A stretch of 35,564 nucleotides of DNA, taken from positions 1 through 35,564 of the forward strand of contig CANFVE010000029.1 in the NCBI GenBank assembly GCA_947450365.1. The letters are read 5' to 3'. The position numbers were made by a program, and so were the translations under genes. A model generated the notes under the pieces. The model did no database searches, had not been told where the DNA came from, and saw nothing but the letters and a program-made list of their open reading frames with translations. The DNA is from Cytophagaceae bacterium (GTDB lineage: Bacteria; Bacteroidota; Bacteroidia; Cytophagales; Spirosomataceae). Positions 1 to 6,462 of the stretch are shown here, piece by piece (within the stretch, counting starts at the first letter, position 1; each line of letters begins with the position of its first letter).

Positions 1-215
1 CACCGGTCGATTCTCATCACGACGATTCGATTAATTAAACCTTTACGGCAATCATCCAATAATTTGGCACCGGCAGGTCTCAGTTTGAAATCCAATCTAC
101 CGGATACTCCTTCATCTTTATATATCTTCCACCCTGGTTCTATTTTGTCTTCCTGAGTGCCGATACTTTGAAGGTAATGTGAAGTTCTTAGGTAATATGC
201 TGTTTTCTTTTCCAT
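1..215 (-). CDS. Serine recombinase (resolvase family), N-terminal fragment cut by window edge
   Basis: Reading leftward from an ATG at 213-215, 71 codons are open to the window edge. The translation has the resolvase N-terminal hallmarks: YLRTS with the likely nucleophile Ser12, YKDEGVSGR around residues 32-40, RPAGAKLL, and a VVMRIDR strand just before the edge. The segment between the active-site loop and the GW-x-IYKDEG strand is about 8 residues shorter than in canonical resolvases, so the first helix is abbreviated; I believe this compact form also occurs in Bacteroidota recombinases. Length, C-terminal domain and therefore role (resolvase, invertase or integrase) cannot be seen. It points away from the rest of the element and differs from the large recombinase at 4642. 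Confidence 0.85.
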   Translation of the reverse strand, partial: MEKKTAYYLRTSHYLQSIGTQEDKIEPGWKIYKDEGVSGRLDFKLRPAGAKLLDDCRKGLINRIVVMRIDR

Positions 216-908
216 GTTTGTTATCTGTTAAGGGGTTGATAAATGAATACATCAAATATCCTAGACAGATATGGATTTCCGGAATAAAATCGTTTCTATT
301 TTATATTATGGCCTAAATCTTATTCATTTTAAAATTCATGGCTATAGAAATCATAAAAAGAACTATTTGATGCGAAAGAGAATACACTGATTGAATAATC
401 CCGGTAGTTTTTATACACAATGGGTTCACTGGACATCAAGTCATGAAACTGTTCCTGTTATAATTAGGAAGGTGAATTGATTACACCATCTGCCGGTATA
501 TATTCTTCTGATGAGATGTCTTATTCTGTCATTTTATAATAAATGGTCTGAGTTTCACGAATGGGTCAATTCCCACGATGCCGAATTACGGCGAAATCTG
601 TTCTATTTTAGACCCTAAATTGTTGCTGGTGATACAAATATCCCAAGTATTATATTTTTTATCTATAGGAAGTTACACCTACATCCTTTACGACAAAATA
701 CCTCTTTAAATTACAGGAAGTGGGATTTTTTTTCTTAGCAATTTCTTAACATTGACTAGGTTGACTATCCCAATTATTTTCCGTCTATTTTATAAATCAC
801 AGATTGGAAAGTAAAGGGTTCAATCTTTATAATATACAAAATCACTTTTTTATCCCCTCCTTGTTCGTTGTCCTTTACCAACGAGCCGGTGAGGGATTCT
901 TATTTATC
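216..908. other. Intergenic region without a recognisable gene, upstream of rep-like gene
   Basis: About 690 AT-rich bases lie between the leftward recombinase and the rep-like gene. I see no ORF with convincing coding character in any frame. Small structures are present: adjacent short inverted repeats TGGG/CCCA (562-565 and 572-575) and GCCG/CGGC (580-583 and 589-592), and a tandem TTGACTA pair at 752-758 and 761-767. It probably holds the promoters of the two divergent genes, but no clean TTTG/TAnnTTTG pair is visible. An E. coli-like TTGGAA...TATAAT arrangement starting at 804 is present but is not the usual Bacteroidota promoter type. Confidence 0.5.
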
Positions 909-1685
909 ATGAAAGAACAATATTTAAACATCACCCAAAGTATCAAGTATCACCCATCTCTCAATAGTGATGAAAAATTTATTCTTGCGGAAATAATAGC
1001 ACTTTCTGAACTTCCAAATGGATGTATTGCTAGTGATAAACATTTTGCAAGGATTATTAACAAAACAAGACAGACTGCAAACGGAATTGTCAAGAAGTTT
1101 GAGAAAATAGGATATATAACTATTACAGTTATTCTTGGAAAAGGAAAGATTACAAAGTTGGCGGATAATTTTTGGCAATTAATTAGGACACCTGTCAAAA
1201 TTGAGGACAGCTCTGAGCTCTTTCAAGAGTCGGGTGATGTCGAATTGTTAGACATCTCGTGTCGAGATACTTTACAGGTAGGTGTCGAGAATGAAGACAC
1301 CACGTGTCGGGAGACTGACACAATTATTACACCTATTATTACAGGTTTATTATTACAAGAAGAACTACAATATACTGGGACAACCGGTGATTCTTCTATT
1401 GAAAATATTGATAACCGGTACCAAGATGCTTGTTCAAGATTAATTGAATTAATTAATACGGACCCGGCCCAATTGATTAATACCTTTATTAAGGAATTTC
1501 AAGAATGCTTGGTAATTCTTGAACATAGATTTGGTGCCAGTATCTTTGATGAGTGTCATATTTTTAAAAGTAACAATGAACTATATAAAATATATGGATT
1601 CTCAAATTTTTCAGAAGTCCGCGAGGACTTAATGTTCGTTAAGGATAATATGGATAAATTTCTCCGGCAAAAGACTTTCATATAA
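909..1685 (+). CDS. Replication-initiator-like winged-helix protein of the element
   Basis: The protein is 258 aa. Residues about 8-75 form a predicted winged-helix domain (LNSDEKFILAEIIALS, then ASDKHFARIINKTRQTANGIVKKFEKIGYI), like the N-terminal DNA-binding domains of plasmid Rep proteins of the RepA_N/replisome-organiser type. The middle is low in hydrophobic residues, and the last 80 residues look helical with no family I recognise. I chose ATG at 909 over an in-frame TTG at 804 because the 35 residues between do not belong to the domain. The central coding region (1235-1357) carries four iteron-like repeats and three AT-rich 9-mers, the arrangement known from RepA_N plasmids, whose origins lie inside the rep gene. 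Replication initiation is therefore the best guess; a transcription factor is the alternative. Confidence 0.6.
   Translation: MKEQYLNITQSIKYHPSLNSDEKFILAEIIALSELPNGCIASDKHFARIINKTRQTANGIVKKFEKIGYITITVILGKGKITKLADNFWQLIRTPVKIEDSSELFQESGDVELLDISCRDTLQVGVENEDTTCRETDTIITPIITGLLLQEELQYTGTTGDSSIENIDNRYQDACSRLIELINTDPAQLINTFIKEFQECLVILEHRFGASIFDECHIFKSNNELYKIYGFSNFSEVREDLMFVKDNMDKFLRQKTFI
1235..1321 (+). repeat. Four ~22-bp iteron-like repeats inside the rep-like gene
   Basis: TGTCG recurs at 1238, 1260, 1283 and 1305, spacings of 22, 23 and 22 bases, about two helical turns. A second half, GACA or TACA, follows at an offset of 13 bases (1251, 1273, 1296) or 12 (1317). Three units are inverted repeats: GATGTC/GACATC with a 9-base spacer (1236-1256), GGTGTC/GACACC with a 9-base spacer (1281-1301), and GTGTC/GACAC with an 8-base spacer (1304-1321). 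A perfect ATCTCG-TGT-CGAGAT (1254-1268) overlaps the second. Successive copies fall in different reading phases, so this is a DNA repeat, not a protein repeat. Binding by the encoded protein is an inference. Confidence 0.7.
1323..1357 (+). repeat. Three copies of AT-rich 9-mer ATTATTACA (possible DNA unwinding element)
   Basis: Exact copies of ATTATTACA occur at 1323-1331, 1335-1343 and 1349-1357, directly after the iteron array. The third is out of phase with the first two, so amino-acid repetition does not explain all three. AT-rich direct repeats next to iterons are the typical layout of a replication origin with an unwinding region. Function is inferred from layout only. Confidence 0.55.
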
Positions 1686-1729
1686 TAACTCCTCAACGGA
1701 TGCCGGGAGTGTAACGACCGCTTTATTAT

Positions 1730-1744
1730 AAGTCCTTCGGACTT
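1730..1744 (+). terminator. Short hairpin downstream of the rep-like gene
   Basis: AAGTCC (1730-1735) pairs with GGACTT (1739-1744) around a TTC loop, 45 bases after the rep-like stop codon. There is no real T-run after it, so it is either a weak terminator or an unrelated structure. Confidence 0.35.
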
Positions 1745-1866
1745 TCAAGCCCCACCCCATTGCGCTCACCCCTCCCCAAATTATTTGTTTCAAATAAAAG
1801 TCTGGACATCTTTTTGATTAAAGAAAAAAATATTTTTAAAAATTTCGTAAATCAGTATATCAATTA

Positions 1867-1897
1867 TTTGGATATACAAATTATTGTATTACCTTTG
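1867..1897 (+). promoter_or_regulatory. Bacteroidota-type promoter for the 1918 gene
   Basis: TTTG at 1867-1870 and TACCTTTG at 1890-1897 are separated by 19 bases, a full match to the Bacteroidota TTTG-N19-21-TAnnTTTG consensus. Transcription would begin near 1903-1905. This excludes the in-frame GTG at 1897 as the start and gives a leader of roughly 14 bases before ATG 1918. Confidence 0.8.
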
Positions 1898-1917
1898 TGT
1901 CGTTGAGGAGACAAACA

Positions 1918-2643
1918 ATGAAAAAGAACCAACTTAAAGGGATATTCACTGAGTTAATTGAAACATCGACTCGTAAGAGCGCGTTTACTTCGTTCATCGA
2001 AACAGAAGATATTTCGAGTGATGTAACTTTGGAGAAATCAGAGATTGGTCTCAAACGTAAAAGAATATTTGAAGAACTTCAGAAACTTAAAGCTGACTAT
2101 GTCAATATTATTGAGGACTATAAGACCTTGCAAATTTTTGCAAGACTTGCAAGACTAGAGACAGCTATCGTCCAACATAGAAGCATGTTGGATACTGAGG
2201 TGAAGTTGACTTTGCTAAATCAAAAGCGAGGTGGAAGTGAAACAAGTTATGTTGTGGCACGTGCATCGTTCTACAACCCCAATAATGTAAAGGCGGAAAT
2301 TAGGGCATACTTGGGTAAATCAGAAGATTTGGGTAATGATTTAGTGGAATTATCTAACGACCCGGAGTTCATGAAGATGGCAGAGCTAGCGTTGGTATCA
2401 TCAATGGAGAAGGATATGATAATCATGGATACTTTACCGGTTAGAACGAAGGAAAAGGTAATGTCGGCCGTAAAGGTCCCGGTCAAGATACTTCAAGTCG
2501 AGAGTGAAGATATTCATATTCAACATGAAGATGAGCTAAATAAAAAAAAGGTGAAAAAGAAAACCCCATTTCGACCAGGACCAGCAGTCAATCCAAAGCC
2601 TAAAACTTTGGGACTATTTTTACCAAATACTAAAAAGGACTAA
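1918..2643 (+). CDS. Hypothetical element protein, coiled-coil and lysine-rich tail
   Basis: The protein is 241 aa with no family I recognise. Residues about 45-110 are strongly charged and heptad-like (KRKRIFEELQKLKADYVNII and what follows), suggesting a coiled coil or helical bundle. A mixed middle part has the pattern SYVVARASFYNPNNVKAEI. The C-terminus is basic and proline-containing (NKKKVKKKTPFRPGPAVNPK), compatible with nucleic-acid binding. ATG 1918 is chosen because the promoter places the transcript start just upstream, and GAGGAG lies about 10 bases before it. The gene is an isolated unit: its own consensus promoter in front and a strong terminator built around its stop codon. It could be a partition, regulatory or maintenance protein, but nothing in the sequence decides this. 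Confidence 0.65.
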   Translation: MKKNQLKGIFTELIETSTRKSAFTSFIETEDISSDVTLEKSEIGLKRKRIFEELQKLKADYVNIIEDYKTLQIFARLARLETAIVQHRSMLDTEVKLTLLNQKRGGSETSYVVARASFYNPNNVKAEIRAYLGKSEDLGNDLVELSNDPEFMKMAELALVSSMEKDMIIMDTLPVRTKEKVMSAVKVPVKILQVESEDIHIQHEDELNKKKVKKKTPFRPGPAVNPKPKTLGLFLPNTKKD

Positions 2644-2654
2644 GTCCTTTTTTT
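2632..2654 (+). terminator. Rho-independent terminator overlapping the stop codon
   Basis: AAAAAGGA (2632-2639) pairs with TCCTTTTT (2645-2652) around a five-base loop, and the T-run continues to 2654. The TAA stop of the preceding gene (2641-2643) lies in the loop, so the last codons form the 5' arm of the hairpin. Confidence 0.8.
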
Positions 2655-2689
2655 AAAGACCAAACAGTAAGAGAGAATATCAGATTTAC

Positions 2690-2784
2690 AGATATATAAT
2701 CCAAGTGGAGTCCAGAACCCACTCTAAAAAACGGGGCGTATCTGAAAAGCCTTAAGAGTAAGGAAATAATTAAATTATAATAGA
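2690..2784 (+). ncRNA. Structured leader, type A, copy 1
   Basis: This leader aligns with 3196-3296 over its whole length. Shared blocks are AGATATATAA, GTGGAG-CCAGAACCCACT, TAAAAAACGGG, GAAAAGCC, AGAGTA-GGAA and AATTAAAT, ending at the ATG of a small gene. Two possible stems are AGTGG (2704-2708) with CCACT (2719-2723), and ACTCT (2721-2725) with AGAGT (2755-2759). They share three bases, so they may be alternatives. In the second copy these stems are kept by wobble pairs. I could not match it to a known riboswitch or RNA family. Confidence 0.55.
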
Positions 2785-3075
2785 ATGGCAAATTTTAACA
2801 CAAAAGAGATTGTTGTGGAAGTAGTAATGGAAGTAATAGTTACCCAACGATTTGAGGTAGCAGCAGACTATCAATTTGATGATAGTGAACATCTTAAAGC
2901 ATACCACAAACTTATGGATGATTACGGTTCAGATAAGCTGAACCTTACAGGAAGTGTATATTTTGATGAAATTGATTCAGATGAGGTTCTTGATGTGTGC
3001 TTTGTAGGTATTGGGGATGTAAATGTTGAGGAATGTGTTGATAATCCTGTTGAGTTACTATCGTACCCCTTATAG
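2785..3075 (+). CDS. Small acidic hypothetical protein
   Basis: The protein is 96 aa, strongly acidic, with no signal peptide or membrane segment. A beta-strand-like start (KEIVVEVVMEVIVTQRFEVA) is followed by a helical AYHKLMDDYG and more acidic strands ending in VNVEECVDNPVELLSY. I do not recognise a family. It may be distantly related to the 99-aa protein at 3297: both begin with a short polar stretch, then a hydrophobic strand, then a Y-plus-AY pattern, and both follow the same type of leader. That kinship is weak by eye. It is probably a cytoplasmic accessory protein. Confidence 0.6.
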   Translation: MANFNTKEIVVEVVMEVIVTQRFEVAADYQFDDSEHLKAYHKLMDDYGSDKLNLTGSVYFDEIDSDEVLDVCFVGIGDVNVEECVDNPVELLSYPL

Positions 3076-3117
3076 TTCTTATAGTTCATATTATTTTTTA
3101 GTGTTAGTTTATTTAGA

Positions 3118-3136
3118 GGCGGGGCATTGCTCCGCC
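3118..3136 (+). terminator. Strong GC hairpin after the 2785 gene
   Basis: GGCGGGGC (3118-3125) pairs with GCTCCGCC (3129-3136) around an ATT loop, with one G-U pair. It is the only GC-rich patch in this AT-rich stretch and lies 43 bases after the stop codon. The following bases are T-rich but not a clean T-run, so termination is likely, not certain. Confidence 0.55.
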
Positions 3137-3195
3137 ATCTATCTTACTTCCAATTCAAAAACTACAAGAGTAACCCACATCGATTGGGGTCGTAA

Positions 3196-3296
3196 AGATA
3201 TATAAAATACGAGTGAGGTGGAGCCAGAACCCACTTTAAAAAACGGGAGCAACCGAAAAGCCACAAGAGTAGGGAATCAATTAAATAATTTATCCT
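3196..3296 (+). ncRNA. Structured leader, type A, copy 2
   Basis: This is the second copy of the leader seen at 2690-2784, again ending at an ATG. The candidate stems are GGTGG (3217-3221) with CCACT (3231-3235), and ACTTT (3233-3237) with AGAGT (3256-3260). Relative to copy 1, A-U became G-U in the first stem and C-G became U-G in the second, so pairing survives. The inner segment differs most but keeps CGGG and GAAAAGCC. Confidence 0.55.
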
Positions 3297-3596
3297 ATGG
3301 AAGCAACTTCCAAAACCAAAACGATTTCAGTAGACATCTTTTTGTCTGTTATGACGTATCAAAATTTCGTAGTCCCAATTGGTTATAAAATCAAAGGTTC
3401 AACTCCTGAAGAAGCCTATGAGAATTTAACTATAGACTTTGAAGACCAAAACCCTAATGCCATTGAAAGGCCCGAATATGTAGAATTAGGCGAATTTGGT
3501 ACTGACTTCCTTGGGTTACGAGATAAATTTTATGTTGACAACAATCTCACAGGTAAAAGAAGTATAAAACACTTCAAAAGCAAAAAAAGTAAGTAA
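3297..3596 (+). CDS. Small hypothetical protein with leader like the 2785 gene
   Basis: The protein is 99 aa and unrecognised. It has a predicted strand (TISVDIFLSVMTYQNFVVPI), a helix around PEEAYENLTIDFED, an acidic middle, and a basic C-terminus (RSIKHFKSKKSK). There is no signal peptide or membrane segment. The start ATG directly follows the repeated leader. The gene is followed after a few bases by the type B hairpin and then the ADP-ribosyltransferase-like gene, so these may be co-transcribed. It may be a distant relative of the 96-aa protein. Confidence 0.6.
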   Translation: MEATSKTKTISVDIFLSVMTYQNFVVPIGYKIKGSTPEEAYENLTIDFEDQNPNAIERPEYVELGEFGTDFLGLRDKFYVDNNLTGKRSIKHFKSKKSK

Positions 3597-3602
3597 CCAA
3601 TT

Positions 3603-3625
3603 GGGCCTGGTGTAATACTGGGCCC
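3603..3625 (+). ncRNA. Type B hairpin before the ADP-ribosyltransferase-like gene
   Basis: The 23 bases from GGGCC at 3603 to GGCCC at 3625 can form a 9-bp stem with a five-base GTAAT loop and two wobble pairs. It sits 6 bases after one stop codon and 26 bases before the next ATG. A second hairpin of the same length and outline is at 4441-4463. There is no T-run, so it is more likely a processing or translation-control element than a terminator. Confidence 0.5.
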
Positions 3626-3651
3626 ACCAATCAAATTAAACAAGAAACAAT

Positions 3652-4434
3652 ATGCACGATTTTAAATACAAAAAAGAAACGCTCTGCAAAGAGCTTGCAG
3701 GATGCATAGTTCAGTATCCGTGGGGACCAATAATTAAGCATCATTTTATTCACCAATCCTATAGGTCTGAACCTCATTTAAAGGATAAAGAAAATGGAAA
3801 GATGAATGAGATTTTGAAGATTAGGAAAGCTAATCAACGTAAGTTCATTTTAAAAAATGACTTTGACTCAGCCGCTTGGTCAATAGAAAAGCCATGGAGG
3901 ATTAAGTGGCTAAATGAAAATAAGGAGCTGATAGTTCGAAAAGTTGGAATGTCAATATACTATCAGATTGTCAGTGATGTATTTGTAGGATTTGATAATC
4001 CCCACCGTGACAAAAATGAAATTCTTGAACTTGCTTATTTCGGAGGTAATCCTCGACTGATGATGAATGAAGAGGAAGTAACTGAATTTGAAAAATTACC
4101 TCATAGTATAAAGGTTTGGAGGGGTGTTATGGCAGATAGGTCTCGTAATGAATTTGAGTTTTTAGGAAATTCTTGGACTTTGGATTATGAGCAAGCATTT
4201 TGGTTTACAAATAGAAGTGAATTTGGTGACAACGAATATCCATTAGTCTATGGTTTGACAATAAATAAGGAGGATGTACTGTCTTATTTTTCTCGGTGTA
4301 ACGAAAGTGAAATTTTGATTGACTACACAAAAATTGACTTAGATATGGTCGAATTTTTTTATCCCAAAGACACAGAAACTAATCAGACAAACGAAGTAGA
4401 TGTGTCACGATTCCAAATTGAAAAAGTGAGTTAA
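3652..4434 (+). CDS. Putative ADP-ribosyltransferase-fold protein
   Basis: The protein is 260 aa, cytoplasmic, with no signal peptide. The C-terminal half has an arrangement resembling the R-S-E class of ADP-ribosyltransferases: VWRG with Arg157, the SWTLD block (174-178) followed by AFWFTNR in the place of the S-T-S strand, and ESE at 218-220 followed by ILID, resembling the catalytic E-x-E. The N-terminal about 145 residues are unrecognised, with an aromatic- and charge-rich region. If active it would transfer ADP-ribose from NAD+ to an unknown target; similar uncharacterised proteins occur in phages and mobile elements. The assignment rests on motif order read by eye, so a non-enzymatic relative is possible. 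A hairpin of the same type lies on each side of the gene. Confidence 0.5.
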   Translation: MHDFKYKKETLCKELAGCIVQYPWGPIIKHHFIHQSYRSEPHLKDKENGKMNEILKIRKANQRKFILKNDFDSAAWSIEKPWRIKWLNENKELIVRKVGMSIYYQIVSDVFVGFDNPHRDKNEILELAYFGGNPRLMMNEEEVTEFEKLPHSIKVWRGVMADRSRNEFEFLGNSWTLDYEQAFWFTNRSEFGDNEYPLVYGLTINKEDVLSYFSRCNESEILIDYTKIDLDMVEFFYPKDTETNQTNEVDVSRFQIEKVS

Positions 4435-4440
4435 ATAATT

Positions 4441-4463
4441 GGGCTCAGTGTATAACTAGGCCC
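4441..4463 (+). ncRNA. Type B hairpin after the ADP-ribosyltransferase-like gene
   Basis: Same length and outline as 3603-3625: GGGC...AGT, loop GTATA, ACT...GGCCC. Compared with the other copy, one C-G pair became U-G and one G-U became A-U, keeping the stem, while one pair (position 6 with 18) is lost to C-A. It precedes the ATG at 4482 by 18 bases. Confidence 0.5.
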
Positions 4464-4481
4464 CTAAATTCTAAAGTTATT

Positions 4482-4595
4482 ATGTACAAAGAAAGAACAA
4501 TTTTACAAATGGATGCTTATCAACTAATGATATCATTTGAAGCGATTTTCAACAAAAAGGTTGATAAAATGATGAAAAAGAGGAAGAAACATTAG
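4482..4595 (+). CDS. Very small basic ORF (37 aa)
   Basis: The reading frame runs from ATG 4482 to TAG 4593-4595 and encodes 37 residues: a short helical part (ILQMDAYQLMISFEAIFNKK) and a very basic tail (KMMKKRKKH). It sits in the same position behind a type B hairpin as the ADP-ribosyltransferase-like gene does. It may be a real small protein, a translated leader for the recombinase that starts 46 bases later, or chance. No family is recognised. Confidence 0.35.
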   Translation: MYKERTILQMDAYQLMISFEAIFNKKVDKMMKKRKKH

Positions 4596-4641
4596 ATGAG
4601 AATGACTCACTATTCACTGAAATATATAATCCAATAAGTTC

Positions 4642-6462
4642 ATGATGGAAAATACAGGGTGTGCCGTTATTCTGGTTAGGGTAAGTACCGTTATTCAAGA
4701 TTACTTACCACAAGTTGGAGACTTGATAGATTACGCGAAAAAACTAGGATATACTAAATTTCACAAAATTGAAACCAAGGAGTCTGGTCTTGCAGATTTA
4801 AAAGACAAGGAGGGGCTAGAAAAACTGAAATCATTTATTCAGGATAACAAAGATTATAAGACAATTTTTGCCACAGAATTATCTCGAGTAGGAAGAAGAC
4901 AGTCAATCTTGCACCAAATTAAGGAATGGTTAGTTGCCAATAAAATTCAACTGTGCTTGAAGGATACTGGATATACTCTTTTTGATTCTTCAGGAAATAT
5001 TAGTGCGGCAGGAGAAATCATGTTCACATTATATGGATTTTTTGCAGAAAGTGAAGTTAAAGCCAAAAAAGACCGTTTTCAACGTGCTAAAAAACATCTA
5101 ATGAAAATGGGACTATCAATTTCTGGCAAGACATTATTTGGTTATAAAAAACAGACATTAGAAAAACAGAAGAGTACCTTGATATTAGATGAAAAAAACA
5201 GTGATATAGTTAAACAAATATTCAATTGGTATCTTAATGGATATGAAAATAAGGAGAGTCCGTCAATACGTGATATTTCCCTTAAATGTTTGAAAGAAAA
5301 TTTCCCAAGTTATACTCACAGTAAAAGGAATGTAAACAAACTACTAAAAGAAGAGGGTTATACTGGATTTAAAGTCACAAATAATAAAAGGAAAAATCCG
5401 AATTATGTAGAATTTACTAACGAAGAAAAATATATAATAACTCAAAACGAAATAAAATATCCTGAAATAATTGATAGAGAATTATATGATGCTGTACAGA
5501 CAAAACTTAAAACAAATAATACAACTGCAGATAAGGCTAACAAACACATAACATTGCTATCTCGTATGGTTGTCTGCCCTAATTGCGGGAACTATTATAC
5601 TGGTGACTATAGAACTGTAAAGAATATCGTAAAGAATAGTTTGAGGTGCGGAGGTAGAAGTAAAACAGTCCCATGTATGAACAAACAAGTAATTAGCATG
5701 AGCATGCTAGATTCTGCAATATGGTCGTTAATTAAAACCGATTTAAGTTTATTATCAGAAACCATAAATAAATTAAACCCGGACGAAAACATTGAAATAC
5801 TTAAAACAAACAAGTTAAGTATTGAAAACAAGCTTAAATCTATTGAATCGGAAAAAATACAGTTAGAGAACGGATTAATCACATCTATGGTACACAGAAA
5901 TATTAACTTGAGTAACCTTATTGTTACATTCGAATCAAGAATAAAAAAACTTAGTAAGGATAAGAGTATTTTACAAAAAGAGTTAGTAAAAGTTCAAAAT
6001 CAATTATTAATCTCAGAAAAAAAACTATTGAATATTGAGGACATAATTGTTAAGAATATTGACTCCATAGAAAATAATCCTACACTTCTAAGACGATACA
6101 TCTCTTACTTTATTAGTCGCATTGAAATACTTTCACACGATAAAAAATTCACTGTTTTAAAAATCACTTTTAAAGCCTACGGGAAAGAAAAAAGAATTGT
6201 TGACTTTAATGGTAGATTAGATTACGTTGACCCAGATTACAGTATTTTCACTCATATTATATTGGATAAAAGGAAAACTCTCAATATAAAAGCAGTTAAG
6301 GTAACTAAATCAAATTTGATAATTGAAAATAATGAAATCAAATTCAGTCAAATGATTCCGATTGAAAGATTATTTGATATACCACCTTTTGATATTGGGA
6401 ATAAACTTATATCGCAAGATGTGAAACGATTTAACCTTACAAAATTAAATCTAGTTCAATAG
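4642..6462 (+). CDS. Large serine recombinase (integrase of the element)
   Basis: The protein is 606 aa, the size of large serine integrases. The catalytic domain covers residues about 7-150: VRVST with nucleophile Ser15, ELSRVGRR near 79-86, and AAGEIMFTLYGFFAESE leading into helix E. A recombinase domain (about 165-300) follows. A zinc ribbon has Cys312, Cys315, Cys336 and Cys345, and a coiled-coil stretch (about 375-465) is the part that controls synapsis in this family. It carries out site-specific integration and excision between attP and attB. Its stop codon lies 100 bases from the comM junction, the usual position of such a gene beside its attachment site. Start ATG 4642 or ATG 4645 are equally possible. 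Confidence 0.93.
   Translation: MMENTGCAVILVRVSTVIQDYLPQVGDLIDYAKKLGYTKFHKIETKESGLADLKDKEGLEKLKSFIQDNKDYKTIFATELSRVGRRQSILHQIKEWLVANKIQLCLKDTGYTLFDSSGNISAAGEIMFTLYGFFAESEVKAKKDRFQRAKKHLMKMGLSISGKTLFGYKKQTLEKQKSTLILDEKNSDIVKQIFNWYLNGYENKESPSIRDISLKCLKENFPSYTHSKRNVNKLLKEEGYTGFKVTNNKRKNPNYVEFTNEEKYIITQNEIKYPEIIDRELYDAVQTKLKTNNTTADKANKHITLLSRMVVCPNCGNYYTGDYRTVKNIVKNSLRCGGRSKTVPCMNKQVISMSMLDSAIWSLIKTDLSLLSETINKLNPDENIEILKTNKLSIENKLKSIESEKIQLENGLITSMVHRNINLSNLIVTFESRIKKLSKDKSILQKELVKVQNQLLISEKKLLNIEDIIVKNIDSIENNPTLLRRYISYFISRIEILSHDKKFTVLKITFKAYGKEKRIVDFNGRLDYVDPDYSIFTHIILDKRKTLNIKAVKVTKSNLIIENNEIKFSQMIPIERLFDIPPFDIGNKLISQDVKRFNLTKLNLVQ

Noticed and set aside
804-908. N-terminal extension of the rep-like protein from a TTG at 804
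   Set aside because: The 35 added residues are hydrophobic and unrelated to the winged-helix domain, and an ATG at 909 fits the domain start.
1236-1321. CRISPR-like repeat array
   Set aside because: The repeats are short, have no unique spacers of constant length, lie inside a coding gene and have no cas gene nearby.
1897-1917. GTG start at 1897 for the 241-aa gene
   Set aside because: This GTG begins at the last base of the -7 promoter box, upstream of the expected transcript start.
2704-2764. preQ1-type riboswitch in the type A leader
   Set aside because: A small hairpin followed by an A-rich tail is reminiscent, but the conserved loop and tail bases of that riboswitch are absent and the downstream genes are not queuosine genes.
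3023-3205. 60-aa ORF overlapping the end of the 2785 gene
   Set aside because: It reads through the GC hairpin and into the second leader, and its composition does not look coding.
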